The notes under the pieces are model-generated. The model was not told where the DNA came from. It did not search any database and worked only from the letters and a program-made list of their open reading frames with translations. This document shows, piece by piece, positions 49,129 to 58,501 of a DNA stretch of 64,000 nucleotides. The stretch is from assembly GCA_017629035.1 (NCBI GenBank), contig JAGBXX010000010.1, forward strand, positions 19,553 through 83,552, read 5' to 3'. The first letter of the stretch is position 1, and every line of letters begins with the position of its first letter. The position numbers and the translations under genes are program-made. This DNA comes from Alistipes sp. GTDB lineage: Bacteria; Bacteroidota; Bacteroidia; Bacteroidales; Rikenellaceae.

Positions 49129-50619
49129 TTAGTTGTTAGTATTGTGTAGTTGTTTGTTCTTTCTTGTGCGCTTTAATTTCAGGCGTTGGCGTATGCTTCG
49201 AACGAGTTTACGTATACGGCCATCGTACCAGTCTGTGTCGAGCAGCGATGAGTCGTTGGTAGCCTGGCGTGTGAGGTATATGGCTATAGGTGTGAGCGTG
49301 GCAATAGGTAGCCACATGCCATATAGCGCTGCCCACGTACCCTCGCTCGACATCTTCTCGCCCGATACGCTGATGATATAGTAGAATACGAAGAATATTA
49401 CCGAGATAACAATAGGCGTACCCAAACCTCCCTTTCGGATGATTGCACCCAGAGGTGCTCCAATGAGGAAGAATACAAGGATCGAGACAGGCATGGTCAA
49501 CATTCTGTGCCACTCATTCTCCGAGCGATAGTACTGTGTGATGGCGAGCTTGGAGCTCTGCTCGTCGAAGCTATATGCACCACGTGACATGCGGGCTGCA
49601 GAGTTTGCCTGAGAGTATACCTTGGCACGCTGACGAATGGTGAGCGTGCTGATAGAGTCGTAGAAGTTGATAGCCTTGAAGTTGCTCTTGTCGAAACGGA
49701 TGCTGTCGCCACCCAATATCGAGGAGTCACGAGGGAATATGCGCTCCTTGAATAGTGGGGCGTAGGTCGATGCCTGACTCTCGTTGATGGTCTGTTGCAG
49801 TGAGTCGCTAAGTTCCTGAAGACCGCTCATGTTACGTGTCTTAGACTCGGTGAACTTCTTCGACATCTCGTTGTCGTTGCTCACCTTGGATATAGGGAAT
49901 GTACCCTCCTGCATCTCAAAGCTATGGTGGCGCAGGGTATTTACGTCGTACCAGCGCATGTTGCGTGAGTGCTCGTACGTGTCGCCATTGTAGAGCGTAA
50001 CGTAGAGGAAGCTCTTGTCGTCAGAGAGGTGTATATATCCCGAGTCAGCAATGGTCGTTGTCATATCGCCATTTGTGGCACGAGTGTCGAAGATGATGAT
50101 GTCGGTGAGCAGCTTCGACTCGCTATCCTGGTGACCCACACGTATGCTCATGTCGGGCAGACCGTTGAAGAACATTCCATCCTGGAACTCCATATCCTGA
50201 CGTTGCTCACGAATGTCGTACAGGATCTCGTACATACGCTTGTTGGCATAAGGCACAAGGTTGTTCGAGATAAAGAAGCCACCAACAGCGATTATCGACA
50301 CAAGGATGATCAGGGGCTTCAAAATCTTGGGTAACGACATACCTGCCGACTTCATCGCCAGCAGCTCGAAGTTCTCGCCGAGGTTACCCATGGCCATGAT
50401 TGCTGAGAGCAGCATGGCAAGCGGAAGACCTAGAGGGATCATGTTGGCTGTGGCGCAGGCGAGCAGCTCGGCAATGGTACTTACGTCAAGACCCTTACCC
50501 GTGAGCTCGTCGATATATCGCCACACGAAGTTCATCATCAGCACAAACTGCACGATGAAGAATGTGGCAAACAACGGGCCGAGGTAGGCCTTCAAAACAA
50601 GCAAGTGTATCTTTTTCAT
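49129..50619 (-). CDS. LptF/LptG-family permease
   Basis: A 496-residue inner-membrane permease of the YjgP/YjgQ family that forms the LPS-export ABC transporter with LptB. Three spans at each end (KAYLGPLFATFFIVQFVLMMNFVWRYIDELTGKGL and ACATANMIPLGLPLAMLLSAIMAMGNLGENFELLAMKSAGMS; C-terminal MPVSILVFFLIGAPLGAIIRKGGLGTPIVISVIFFVFYYIISVSGEKMS) enclose a periplasmic jellyroll domain. Bacteroidota often have extended jellyroll loops, as here. The start at 50619 is set by the ATGA overlap with the upstream metal-permease gene. Confidence 0.92.
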   Translation of the reverse strand: MKKIHLLVLKAYLGPLFATFFIVQFVLMMNFVWRYIDELTGKGLDVSTIAELLACATANMIPLGLPLAMLLSAIMAMGNLGENFELLAMKSAGMSLPKILKPLIILVSIIAVGGFFISNNLVPYANKRMYEILYDIREQRQDMEFQDGMFFNGLPDMSIRVGHQDSESKLLTDIIIFDTRATNGDMTTTIADSGYIHLSDDKSFLYVTLYNGDTYEHSRNMRWYDVNTLRHHSFEMQEGTFPISKVSNDNEMSKKFTESKTRNMSGLQELSDSLQQTINESQASTYAPLFKERIFPRDSSILGGDSIRFDKSNFKAINFYDSISTLTIRQRAKVYSQANSAARMSRGAYSFDEQSSKLAITQYYRSENEWHRMLTMPVSILVFFLIGAPLGAIIRKGGLGTPIVISVIFFVFYYIISVSGEKMSSEGTWAALYGMWLPIATLTPIAIYLTRQATNDSSLLDTDWYDGRIRKLVRSIRQRLKLKRTRKNKQLHNTNN

Positions 50620-51443
50620 CCTTTGTGAACTCTTCGATGGAACAAAGTTAATATTTTTACAACAATAAGCGCACCTGTGAGCATAAATATTATGCAACTA
50701 CCCGTAGGGAGGTCGAAGTTGTAACTTAGCACAAAGCCCACGATATTGCCCACAATACCTATTACGGCCGAGAGTAGCGCTATGAGTCGATAATCCTTCG
50801 TGAGGGTGTTGGCTATCACCGTAGGAATTGTCATCAGCGAGATGAGCAGAATGATTCCCATCACCTTTATCGAGAGCACTATCGTGAGTGCAACTACTAT
50901 TGCCATGATGTAGGCAATGCGCTCTGTTGCCATGCCCTGACTGCGGGCGTAGTCCTCGTCGAAGGTTATGTACATTATGCGTCTTAGCATCGCAATAGCA
51001 CCAACTATGAGCACAAGACTCAGGGCTGAGAGCATTGTTATGTCTGTACTGTCAACAAGCAGAATATTGCCAAATAGGTAGCTCGTGAGATCCGAGGCGT
51101 AGCCCGGTCTAAGCGACATGAATAGCGCACCTATAGCCATGCCTAGCGACCACATGATGCCTATGGCCGAGTCCTCGCGCATGTTGACACGTCGTGACGA
51201 AAACTCAATGCCGAGTGCCGACAGTATAGCAAATGCAAGTGCTCCGATTGTGGGGTTTACTCCGGCGTAGAGTGCTATGCCGAGGCCACCGAACGAGGCG
51301 TGCGTGATACCTCCGCTGAGGAATACCATGCGTCGAGCAACGATGTAGCTACCCACAACTCCGCAGCTAATTCCCGAGAGTATGCAGGCAATCAATGCTC
51401 GCTGCATAAAGTCGTAGGAGAGTATGTCGTGGATGATGCTCAT
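50616..51443 (-). CDS. ABC-3 family metal permease (ZnuB/MntB-like)
   Basis: Membrane subunit of a zinc/manganese ABC importer, 275 residues with about eight spans. YDFMQRALIACILSGISCGVVGSYIVARRMVFLSGGITHASFGGLGIALY is the family N-terminus, and IKVMGIILLISLMTIPTVIANTLTKDYR the conserved permease signature. No ATPase or binding-protein gene is in the window, so the rest of the transporter must be elsewhere. Overlaps the LptF/G-like start by 4 bp (ATGA). Confidence 0.92.
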   Translation of the reverse strand: MSIIHDILSYDFMQRALIACILSGISCGVVGSYIVARRMVFLSGGITHASFGGLGIALYAGVNPTIGALAFAILSALGIEFSSRRVNMREDSAIGIMWSLGMAIGALFMSLRPGYASDLTSYLFGNILLVDSTDITMLSALSLVLIVGAIAMLRRIMYITFDEDYARSQGMATERIAYIMAIVVALTIVLSIKVMGIILLISLMTIPTVIANTLTKDYRLIALLSAVIGIVGNIVGFVLSYNFDLPTGSCIIFMLTGALIVVKILTLFHRRVHKG

Positions 51444-51478
51444 TGCCGCTTTTGGTCGCTATTTATAAATATAACGCA

Positions 51479-51508
51479 CAAAGATAGTGCTTTTTTTGAA
51501 AAGTACAA
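51479..51508 (-). promoter_or_regulatory. Promoter of the metal permease / LptF-like / DUF805 unit
   Basis: On the minus strand TTG (51506-51508), 19 bp, TATCTTTG (51479-51486). Confidence 0.65.
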
Positions 51509-51510
51509 CG

Positions 51511-51540
51511 TTGTCATTTGGCGAAAATGTTGTATCTTCG
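51511..51540 (+). promoter_or_regulatory. Probable promoter of mtaB
   Basis: TTG at 51511-51513, 19 bp, TATCTTCG at 51533-51540 (one mismatch). Divergent from the metal-permease promoter. Confidence 0.45.
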
Positions 51541-51576
51541 CACGTTATTAACCTAATTGCCTCTTTAGATTTAACT

Positions 51577-52878
51577 ATGTCACAGAAGCGAGTTAGTTTT
51601 CATACGTTGGGCTGCAAGCTCAACTTCTCTGAGTCATCGACCATTGCACGTGAGTTTGAGCGTGGTGGATACCTGCGTGTCGAGCCCTCGGCCCAGACCG
51701 ACGTGGCTGTCATAAATAGCTGTTCGGTAACCGAGCATGCCGATAAAAAGTGTCGAAACATTATCCGCAAGATACATCGCCGCAATCCCAATGCGATAAT
51801 TGCCGTAACTGGCTGTTATGCACAGCTTAAGCCCGAGGAGATTGCCGCTATTGAGGGTGTCGACCTGGTGCTTGGAAATAACGACAAGGGCGACCTGTAT
51901 CAGCGTGTTGAGGCACTCTCCCAGGAGCGTGATGCAGCCGAGGTTTATAGATGCTCCTACGAGCAGATTGACCGCTTCTTTGCGGCCTACTCCTCGGGTG
52001 AGCGTACTCGCTCGTTCCTCAAGGTTCAGGATGGCTGCGACTATAAGTGTGCCTACTGCACTATCCACTATGCTCGTGGAGCAAGCCGCAATATGCCTAT
52101 TGCCGATTTGGTGCGTGAGGCCGAGGAGATAGCAGCAGCGGGGCAGAAGGAGATTGTCATCACGGGTATCAACACTGGCGACTTTGGTCGTACCACGGGC
52201 GAGAAGTTTATCGACCTGCTCAAGGCTCTTGATAGCGTTGAGGGTATCGAGCGCTACCGTATCTCGAGCATCGAGCCAAATCTTATCACTGACGAGATTA
52301 TCGAGTTCTGCGCCCAGTCGCCTAAGTTCGTGCCACACTTCCATATTCCGCTTCAGAGTGGCTCAACACGCATCCTTCAGCAGATGCGTCGCCGCTATAC
52401 TGCCGATAAATATCGTGAGCGTATTGCCAAGATTCGTGAGCTTATGCCCGACTCGTTCCTTGGTGTCGATGTTATCGTTGGTTTCCCTGGCGAGGGCGAA
52501 GAGGAGTTCCTCGAGACCTATAAGTTGCTCGAGGAGGTGGGTGCTTCGTTTTTGCATATATTCCCATTCTCAGTGCGCCCAGGAACGCCCGCTGTCGATA
52601 TGCCAAACAAGGTGCAATCACGTATCTCTACCGAGCGTGTTAGCCGTCTTGAGGAGCTTAGCAATAGACTGCATAAGGCCTTTGCTACCAGATATTTGGG
52701 TACGGTGCGTGAGGTGCTATTTGAGAGCACTGATCGCAGTGGTATGATGTATGGTTACACGGACAACTATCTGCGTGTCAAGTGCCAGTATGACACCTCG
52801 AAAATTAACCAGATTTGCAAGGTTAGGTTGATCGATATTGACGAGGCTGGTGATATTAGTTCAGAAATAGTTGGATAA
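51577..52878 (+). CDS. mtaB: tRNA t6A37 methylthiotransferase
   Basis: Radical-SAM enzyme that converts t6A37 to ms2t6A in tRNAs reading ANN codons. The 433 residues start at 51577 (upstream ATG at 51487 would precede the promoter). The UPF0004 domain has Cys13, Cys49 and Cys80 for one cluster. The radical SAM CxxxCxxC is Cys154, Cys158 and Cys161 in GCDYKCAYC. The C-terminal TRAM domain contains TVREVLFES and YTDNYLRVKC. TLGCKLNFSES and FHIPLQSGSTRILQQMRRRYT mark MtaB rather than MiaB. Confidence 0.95.
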   Translation: MSQKRVSFHTLGCKLNFSESSTIAREFERGGYLRVEPSAQTDVAVINSCSVTEHADKKCRNIIRKIHRRNPNAIIAVTGCYAQLKPEEIAAIEGVDLVLGNNDKGDLYQRVEALSQERDAAEVYRCSYEQIDRFFAAYSSGERTRSFLKVQDGCDYKCAYCTIHYARGASRNMPIADLVREAEEIAAAGQKEIVITGINTGDFGRTTGEKFIDLLKALDSVEGIERYRISSIEPNLITDEIIEFCAQSPKFVPHFHIPLQSGSTRILQQMRRRYTADKYRERIAKIRELMPDSFLGVDVIVGFPGEGEEEFLETYKLLEEVGASFLHIFPFSVRPGTPAVDMPNKVQSRISTERVSRLEELSNRLHKAFATRYLGTVREVLFESTDRSGMMYGYTDNYLRVKCQYDTSKINQICKVRLIDIDEAGDISSEIVG

Positions 52879-52901
52879 TTTCAACAAAAGTATTACTTTT
52901 G
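52871..52901 (+). promoter_or_regulatory. Promoter of the HAMP-trkH operon
   Basis: TTG at 52871-52873, 20 bp, TACTTTTG at 52894-52901. The -33 box lies in the end of mtaB. Confidence 0.6.
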
Positions 52902-52935
52902 TCCGATTATATTTACTTGATTCAGCTTTTGGAGT

Positions 52936-53769
52936 ATGTTGAAACGATTTAAGGGTTTGTTCTCAATGCAGGGTGTTGCACGTCGTATGCGTGTGGCATT
53001 CCTAAGTATTGTGATGTTGCTCTTTTTTGCTGGTGCCACCTCACTTTTGGAGCTTGAGCGTGTAAGTCACGATACCGAGCAGCTGCTTATGGCCAGCGAG
53101 CAGAGTGTCGAGATTGCGGGCGATATGCTCTCGGCGCTCAGTGACCAGAACGATGCTATTATCTACATGGCCGTTGTTGGCGACTCGTCGAGCCGCTACC
53201 GCCTCGAGTGCGAGAGCTCGATGTCGATGCTCAACTCTGCGGCACAGCGTGCCTACGATATCATGGCCTCGTCGGAGTATCGTGGCATTGCCGACTCACT
53301 TGGCAAGTATACTCGTGAGCTTAATCAGTTGGCTCGTGAGTGGCTCGATGGTGATGTGCATCGCCGCATCGAGAGCCTCAATCTCAACGACTCTATCCCC
53401 TCGTTGCTCACACCTCGTAGCTGGTATGTCGACGAGTATAAGGTAGGCTATATCAACCTCTCGAAGCAGGTGTCGCAGTATATGACCAGCTCGCAGAATA
53501 CGCTGAGCCCTGAGGTTAGCCGCCTCAGCCACACGGCACGTCGCTCGGTAACTCCAGTATTTATCTCGCTGCTTGTGATGTTTGTGGTGGTTATGATGTT
53601 GTACTTCTTCCTCAAGAAGCTATACGTCAAGCCTATTTTGCGCATCAACCGCTCGTTGGGCGACTATCTTACCTACAAGGTCCCATTCGATAGTAACATA
53701 GCTTGCCGCGATGAGTTGGGTGAGCTTAGAGATAGAATTGAGACACTTATCTCGAAGTCTAATAAGTAG
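52936..53769 (+). CDS. HAMP-domain membrane protein without output domain
   Basis: A 277-residue protein with two spans (about 19-42 and 208-231) enclosing a helical periplasmic domain of about 165 residues like the four-helix sensors of chemoreceptors. A HAMP-like linker follows (KPILRINRSLGDYLTYKVPFDSNIACRDELGELRDRIETLISKSNK), and the protein stops there. No kinase, methyl-accepting or cyclase domain follows and none is encoded downstream in another frame. It is 16 bp before trkH, so it may modulate the K+ channel subunit directly. That is inference. Confidence 0.75.
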   Translation: MLKRFKGLFSMQGVARRMRVAFLSIVMLLFFAGATSLLELERVSHDTEQLLMASEQSVEIAGDMLSALSDQNDAIIYMAVVGDSSSRYRLECESSMSMLNSAAQRAYDIMASSEYRGIADSLGKYTRELNQLAREWLDGDVHRRIESLNLNDSIPSLLTPRSWYVDEYKVGYINLSKQVSQYMTSSQNTLSPEVSRLSHTARRSVTPVFISLLVMFVVVMMLYFFLKKLYVKPILRINRSLGDYLTYKVPFDSNIACRDELGELRDRIETLISKSNK

Positions 53770-53785
53770 TTAGCTAAATATAGTT

Positions 53786-55231
53786 ATGAGAGTACACGTG
53801 GTAATACGCTATATCGGTATGGTGCTGGTCTTCCTGGCATCATTCATGCTTGCTGCCGCTGGTGTATCTCTTATCAACAATCACGACTCGGCCTTCTACC
53901 CACTTCTTTTGTCGTCGTTCCTTACGGCTATCCTCGGACTCTTTCCGCTTATCTTTGTTGAGCGTGCCGAGGAGATTAAGACAAAGGAGGGATATGCCAT
54001 TGTCGTAGGCTCGTGGCTCGTGGCCTGTGTTGTGGGCACTATCCCTTACCTTATCTGGGGTGGCGAGTTTACCTTGGTAAATGCATGGTTTGAGAGTGTT
54101 TCGGGCTTTACCACTACAGGAGCATCTATTCTTAACGATATCGAGTTCTTGCCTCGAGGCCTGCTCTTCTGGCGCTCGGCAACAACATGGATTGGTGGTA
54201 TCGGCGTAGTTATGTTTGCCCTTGTCATCCTTCCGGCGTTGGGTCGTAGCCGTCAGCTTTTGTACAACGTGGAGCTCTCGACTATTGCTAAGGATAACTT
54301 CCACTACCGCTCACGTGAGATTATGCGTATACTTATCTTCGTCTACGTGGGTCTTACGCTGGTCACTACGGTACTTTTGAAGCTTGCGGGTATGTGTTGG
54401 TTCGATGCCGCAACCCACGCCATGTCGGCTTGTGGTACCTCGGGCTTTAGTACCAAGAATGCCTCGGTAGCCTTCTTCGATAACCCTATGATCGAGCTTG
54501 TGATGATGGGAGCGATGACCGTGTCAGGTATCCATTTTGGTATCCTCTACGCCACGCTCACTGGTCGCAAAAACAATATTTTCCGCTCGGAGATCGTTCG
54601 TGTCTATATAGCCATGATGCTTATAGCATCGATAGTTATCGCTGCGAGCCTCTTTAGCGAGAATATTTACCCCTCGTTTATCGAGTCTTTGCGCCACGCC
54701 TCGTTCCAGGTTGTTAGTATAACGACCACCTCGGGATTTGCTACGGCCGATACCAACCTGTGGACTCCGCTGGCAATAATACTGCTTATCTTCTGCTCGA
54801 TTATATGCGGTTGTGCGGGCTCTACTTCGGGAGGTATGAAGGTCGATAGATTGGTGCTTGCGCTCAAGGTAATACGCAATAGAGTGAAGCTGCAGCAGCA
54901 CCCCAATGCTATTATCACGACCAAGACTGATGGTATGGTGCAGGGCGATAATGTGCTGAGCCTTGTGCTCACGTTTATCGTCGCTTATCTGCTCTTGGCT
55001 CTGCTTGGCACGATTGTCTATGCCATGTTTGGTTGCGATATCATGACCTCGTTCACTGCCTCGATTTCGTGTATCAGTAACGTGGGTCCTGGTTTTGGCG
55101 AGATTGGCTCGTTCGACAACTATGCCGATCTGCCTGTGATACTTAGACTCAACTCTACGGTGTTGATGCTCGTGGGTCGTTTGGAGATTTTTGGATTTAT
55201 CCAGCTATTCTTCCTGCGTTCATGGCGCTAA
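53786..55231 (+). CDS. trkH: TrkH-family potassium transporter
   Basis: Membrane subunit of a Trk/Ktr-type K+ transporter, 481 residues with four M1-P-M2 repeats. Selectivity-loop glycines are visible in ESVSGFTTTGASI, MSACGTSGFST, ITTTSGFATAD and ISCISNVGPGFG. ATTWIGGIGVVMFALVILPALG is the family signature. The gating partner TrkA/KtrA is not in the window. It lies between the HAMP protein and the SPOR-like protein. Confidence 0.95.
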   Translation: MRVHVVIRYIGMVLVFLASFMLAAAGVSLINNHDSAFYPLLLSSFLTAILGLFPLIFVERAEEIKTKEGYAIVVGSWLVACVVGTIPYLIWGGEFTLVNAWFESVSGFTTTGASILNDIEFLPRGLLFWRSATTWIGGIGVVMFALVILPALGRSRQLLYNVELSTIAKDNFHYRSREIMRILIFVYVGLTLVTTVLLKLAGMCWFDAATHAMSACGTSGFSTKNASVAFFDNPMIELVMMGAMTVSGIHFGILYATLTGRKNNIFRSEIVRVYIAMMLIASIVIAASLFSENIYPSFIESLRHASFQVVSITTTSGFATADTNLWTPLAIILLIFCSIICGCAGSTSGGMKVDRLVLALKVIRNRVKLQQHPNAIITTKTDGMVQGDNVLSLVLTFIVAYLLLALLGTIVYAMFGCDIMTSFTASISCISNVGPGFGEIGSFDNYADLPVILRLNSTVLMLVGRLEIFGFIQLFFLRSWR

Positions 55232-55258
55232 TTGTTTGAAATTGTGAAGTGTAAAGAT

Positions 55259-56860
55259 ATGACTATTAAGAGAATTATAACATCGATTCTTGTCCTCAGC
55301 TCTCTGATGACTATCTCGGCCTATGCCATTGGACTTATCCAGCGCCCAGGTATCAAGGAGCTCGAGTCGAACAAGGAGTATATGGAGCTTATCGATCGCA
55401 GTGCAACCCTCTCCGAGGCTGCTGACTCGATCAATACGCTGCTTGATGATTGTCGCAAGCGAATGAGCCAGGCCAGTGGCGATGAGAGTGTCGAGGCTCT
55501 GCGTGTCGAGATTATCTCGCTCGAGCAGCAGGCCCACGATATCTCTGTTGAGCAGGGTAGTGTGACACGTAGAATAGGTGCTATCGAGCAGGAGCATATC
55601 ATGCACAAGATACTCTCAGGACAGCAGCATGTCGTGCTGGGCGAGATTATCGACGACTCTACGCCTGTGGGCGATGTGCAGTCTGCCGTGGCTAACCTCG
55701 TGGAGAACGACTGCTTTAGGAGTGAGCTCAGCGAGGATGACTATGCCGATCTGCTCAGGGCTCAGGCCGAGGAGAGCGAGATGGTGATGCTGGCCCAGGA
55801 GTATGTTGCTGCCTACGAGAAGCTCGCAAAGGTTGCCAGCGACTACGCTGTGGCTGACCGTGCTGCCGTGGCTGATCCACTTTACAAGCAGTATCAGGAG
55901 CTCTCGGCAAAGCTCGAGACTCTCGACGAGAAGATGAATACAACGTGGAACCATATTCTCGATACCAAGTATTTCGCTATGCAGTATATTCTCGAGAAGC
56001 TGCATCGCTACGATATTATCGACAATGCTGCTAACAACTATCAGCAGATGGAGTCTCGTTGTGCTTCGGAGTATGGTGTATACTCTTCGGATGCACTCTT
56101 GCGCTACTCTGTGGGGCGTCATACGCTGCTTCGCTACGAGCTTGAGTTTGCACGCGATTTGCGTCTTAAGCCTGCTCAGGACTCTATCCGTGGCGTGCTG
56201 GAGCGCTACGCAGAGCCAACATTTAATCTTAAGCCTATCAAGGTAGAGTACCGTGAGTTCAAGGACTTTGCCAAGGTTAAGATTGGTCGCTCGAACTTCT
56301 ACGACGAGTCTAATCCACTGCCCGAGGTGCGTGTCTACGAGAGTGGTACTATCTACCGCATTTTGCTCGGCACCTTCCGCCAAAAGCAGGCGATGACACT
56401 CTTCAAGGGTGTGCAGCCAATGTCCGTAACTCGTGACAAGGATGGTCAGTATTGCTACTATGCTGGTGGCTATGCTACCGAGGCTGAGGCATGTGATGAT
56501 ATTCAGTTCCTCAAGGATAAGGGCTTTAAGGCTCCCGAGTTGTGCTGCTGGACAGATGGCGTGATGACAAATGTTGACCAGGCCAAGAAGAACTCGTCGA
56601 CAAAGAGTCAGACATCAACAACGCCAAATCTCCAGGAGGTGAAGGTTCAGTATATGGTGGTTATCCGTGTGGCTTCGCTCGACACGAAGATGCGCTCGAT
56701 TATCAGCTCTACGGCACCAGGCAAGAGTGTGTCACGCAGTGGCTCGAACTATGTCGTAGGCCTATTCAACGAGCGTGGCGAGGTGGATATGCTTGTGACA
56801 TCGCTCAAGGAGCTATATCCTACAATCGAGATTGATATCACCGAAACAAAGGTTGAGTAA
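55259..56860 (+). CDS. Exported coiled-coil protein with SPOR-like domains
   Basis: A 533-residue protein with signal MTIKRIITSILVLSSLMTISAYAIG. A long helical region follows (about 40-310, for example AADSINTLLDDCRKRMSQASGDESVEALRVEIISLEQQAHD). It ends with two SPOR-like units: RILLGTFRQKQAMTLFKGVQPMSVTRDKDGQYCYYAGGYATEAEACDDIQFLKDKGFKAPEL, and VQYMVVIRVASLDTKMRSIISSTAPGKSV...VVGLFNERGEVDMLVTSLKELYPTIEID. SPOR domains bind denuded peptidoglycan at division sites, so a cell-wall role is likely. It begins 27 bp after trkH. Confidence 0.75.
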   Translation: MTIKRIITSILVLSSLMTISAYAIGLIQRPGIKELESNKEYMELIDRSATLSEAADSINTLLDDCRKRMSQASGDESVEALRVEIISLEQQAHDISVEQGSVTRRIGAIEQEHIMHKILSGQQHVVLGEIIDDSTPVGDVQSAVANLVENDCFRSELSEDDYADLLRAQAEESEMVMLAQEYVAAYEKLAKVASDYAVADRAAVADPLYKQYQELSAKLETLDEKMNTTWNHILDTKYFAMQYILEKLHRYDIIDNAANNYQQMESRCASEYGVYSSDALLRYSVGRHTLLRYELEFARDLRLKPAQDSIRGVLERYAEPTFNLKPIKVEYREFKDFAKVKIGRSNFYDESNPLPEVRVYESGTIYRILLGTFRQKQAMTLFKGVQPMSVTRDKDGQYCYYAGGYATEAEACDDIQFLKDKGFKAPELCCWTDGVMTNVDQAKKNSSTKSQTSTTPNLQEVKVQYMVVIRVASLDTKMRSIISSTAPGKSVSRSGSNYVVGLFNERGEVDMLVTSLKELYPTIEIDITETKVE

Positions 56861-56897
56861 CAAAGGTAAAAACGTAAATATAGAGTAAGATTTAGAT

Positions 56898-58352
56898 ATG
56901 AAGCTAAGATTCTACAATCATCTGATTATGGCTGCTGTTGCCCTGTCGATGATAGTTGCGGGATGTAAGAAGGAGGAGACCATGAGCTTTGAAGTCCCTT
57001 CGAAGAGTATCCTCATCGAGGTTGATAGAGCAGGTGCCGAGGGAACAACAACATTCACTTCGGAGAATGTGTCGGCTGTCGATGTAAGATCGGTTGCCCA
57101 GGGTTGGGAGGTCGTGGATATCAACCTCTACGATAAGACTATCACTGTTAAGTCACCCTCGATGTTTGATAACGACGAGGTGCGTAGCGGTACTATCTCG
57201 CTCGAGGCGTTCACACCTCTTGGTAAGTCTGAGAGCGTGACTATTGACGTGGCTATCCTTGATAACCCTGATGTGGACTACCGCAACGCCCCAGCTAACT
57301 GCTATGTGGCAAACAAGTACGACACTCGCTACCTCTTTAACCCATACGTGGGTGGTAATAGCACCGAGCTCGACACTGAGTATATCGAGATTATCTGGCA
57401 GACCGAGGTCAATGTTATCGAGTATGTCGATATGTACGACGGCGTAGCCTCGTTCTATGTTAAGCAGCTCAAAGAGAATAATGAGCCTAAGGGCGAGCTG
57501 AAGCCCGGTAATGCCCTTATTGGTGCCTATGACAAGTCGGGAAATCTTATCTGGACATGGCACGTGTGGGTCACAAGCAGCAACCCAGAGGCTGACGTTG
57601 TAGCGATCGCAGGTCGTGAGCTTATGAATATCAACCTTGGTGCTAACTGCAACTCTGAGGGTGATAGCGATACAAAGAAGATTGGTGGCTCGTATGGCTT
57701 GTACTACCAGTGGGGTCGTCGCACACCTATCCCTGGCCCTCAGGACTGGAGCTTCTCGCTCAACTACGACAAGATTATCTACAACAAGAAGGGCTACGAG
57801 ACCTCGCTTAAGTATGTAACCTCGGATGCCGAGAATGGCAATGTGGAGTGGGCTGAAAAGAATCCTCTCTCGATTATCTGTGGAAATAAGGATAACGACT
57901 ACGACTGGATCTACTCGGGTCACGACGATGAGCTCTGGAGTACAACGACCAAGAGCGAGCACGACCCATGTCCTGCGGGTTGGCGTATCCCCGATAGCTC
58001 GATCTATGCTAACCTCACAATCACTGCTACGGACGATGATATGAACTGGCAGGAGGCGCAGAAGATGTATGGCTGGCATTTGGAGGATGTCACCACGGGT
58101 GCTACCTACTTCTTTACTGCTCAGGGTCGTCGCAACTATCTTGATGGTCGCCTCGATATCGTTAACGACGATGACTTCCGTCCTATTCCTTGGTCGGGCT
58201 ACTACTGGACAGCATCGGCTCTGGAGGATGGCAATGCCGAGGCTATGTTCTTCGATCTCAATAGCGAGACTCGTGCTACGTGGAATGCCTTTGAGCCAGC
58301 TCGCTCAATGCGCCGTGCAAATGCAATGCCTGTGCGCTGCGTAAGAGAGTAA
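56898..58352 (+). CDS. Lipoprotein with FISUMP-type C-terminal domain
   Basis: A 484-residue lipoprotein with signal MKLRFYNHLIMAAVALSMIVAGC (Cys23) and acidic KKEE. About 40-125 is a BACON- or Ig-like domain (SILIEVDRAGAEGTTTFTSENVSAVDVRSVAQGWEVV). Residues 130-484 contain DPCPAGWRIPDSS, SGYYWTASALEDGNAEAMFFDL and SMRRANAMPVRCVRE, hallmarks of the Fibrobacter succinogenes major paralogous (FISUMP) domain found in many Bacteroidota surface proteins. Last gene of the HAMP-trkH operon. Confidence 0.82.
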   Translation: MKLRFYNHLIMAAVALSMIVAGCKKEETMSFEVPSKSILIEVDRAGAEGTTTFTSENVSAVDVRSVAQGWEVVDINLYDKTITVKSPSMFDNDEVRSGTISLEAFTPLGKSESVTIDVAILDNPDVDYRNAPANCYVANKYDTRYLFNPYVGGNSTELDTEYIEIIWQTEVNVIEYVDMYDGVASFYVKQLKENNEPKGELKPGNALIGAYDKSGNLIWTWHVWVTSSNPEADVVAIAGRELMNINLGANCNSEGDSDTKKIGGSYGLYYQWGRRTPIPGPQDWSFSLNYDKIIYNKKGYETSLKYVTSDAENGNVEWAEKNPLSIICGNKDNDYDWIYSGHDDELWSTTTKSEHDPCPAGWRIPDSSIYANLTITATDDDMNWQEAQKMYGWHLEDVTTGATYFFTAQGRRNYLDGRLDIVNDDDFRPIPWSGYYWTASALEDGNAEAMFFDLNSETRATWNAFEPARSMRRANAMPVRCVRE

Positions 58353-58372
58353 CTCGAGTGTAGATTAAAATA

Positions 58373-58418
58373 GAGTGGGGTTATCAAGCAATTAGCGGAT
58401 AGCCCCCTCATTTTTTTA
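58373..58418 (+). terminator. Terminator of the HAMP-trkH operon
   Basis: GAGTGGGGTTATC / GATAGCCCCCTC stem followed by seven T. The remaining 100 bp to the yicC promoter contain no gene. Confidence 0.78.
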
Positions 58419-58501
58419 GGATGTTTCGTGCCAAGGCTGTCGCTTAGTGCTGCGCAGAGGCTAACTACCTATTCGGGTGTCAGATTTTGGTGGATATATG
58501 G

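Noticed and set aside
51634-52344. 236-residue ORF opposite mtaB
   Set aside because: Lies entirely within mtaB, whose frame has all radical-SAM and UPF0004 cysteines.
57153-58079. 308-residue ORF opposite the FISUMP lipoprotein
   Set aside because: Antisense shadow from codon bias; the plus frame has a signal peptide and FISUMP motifs.
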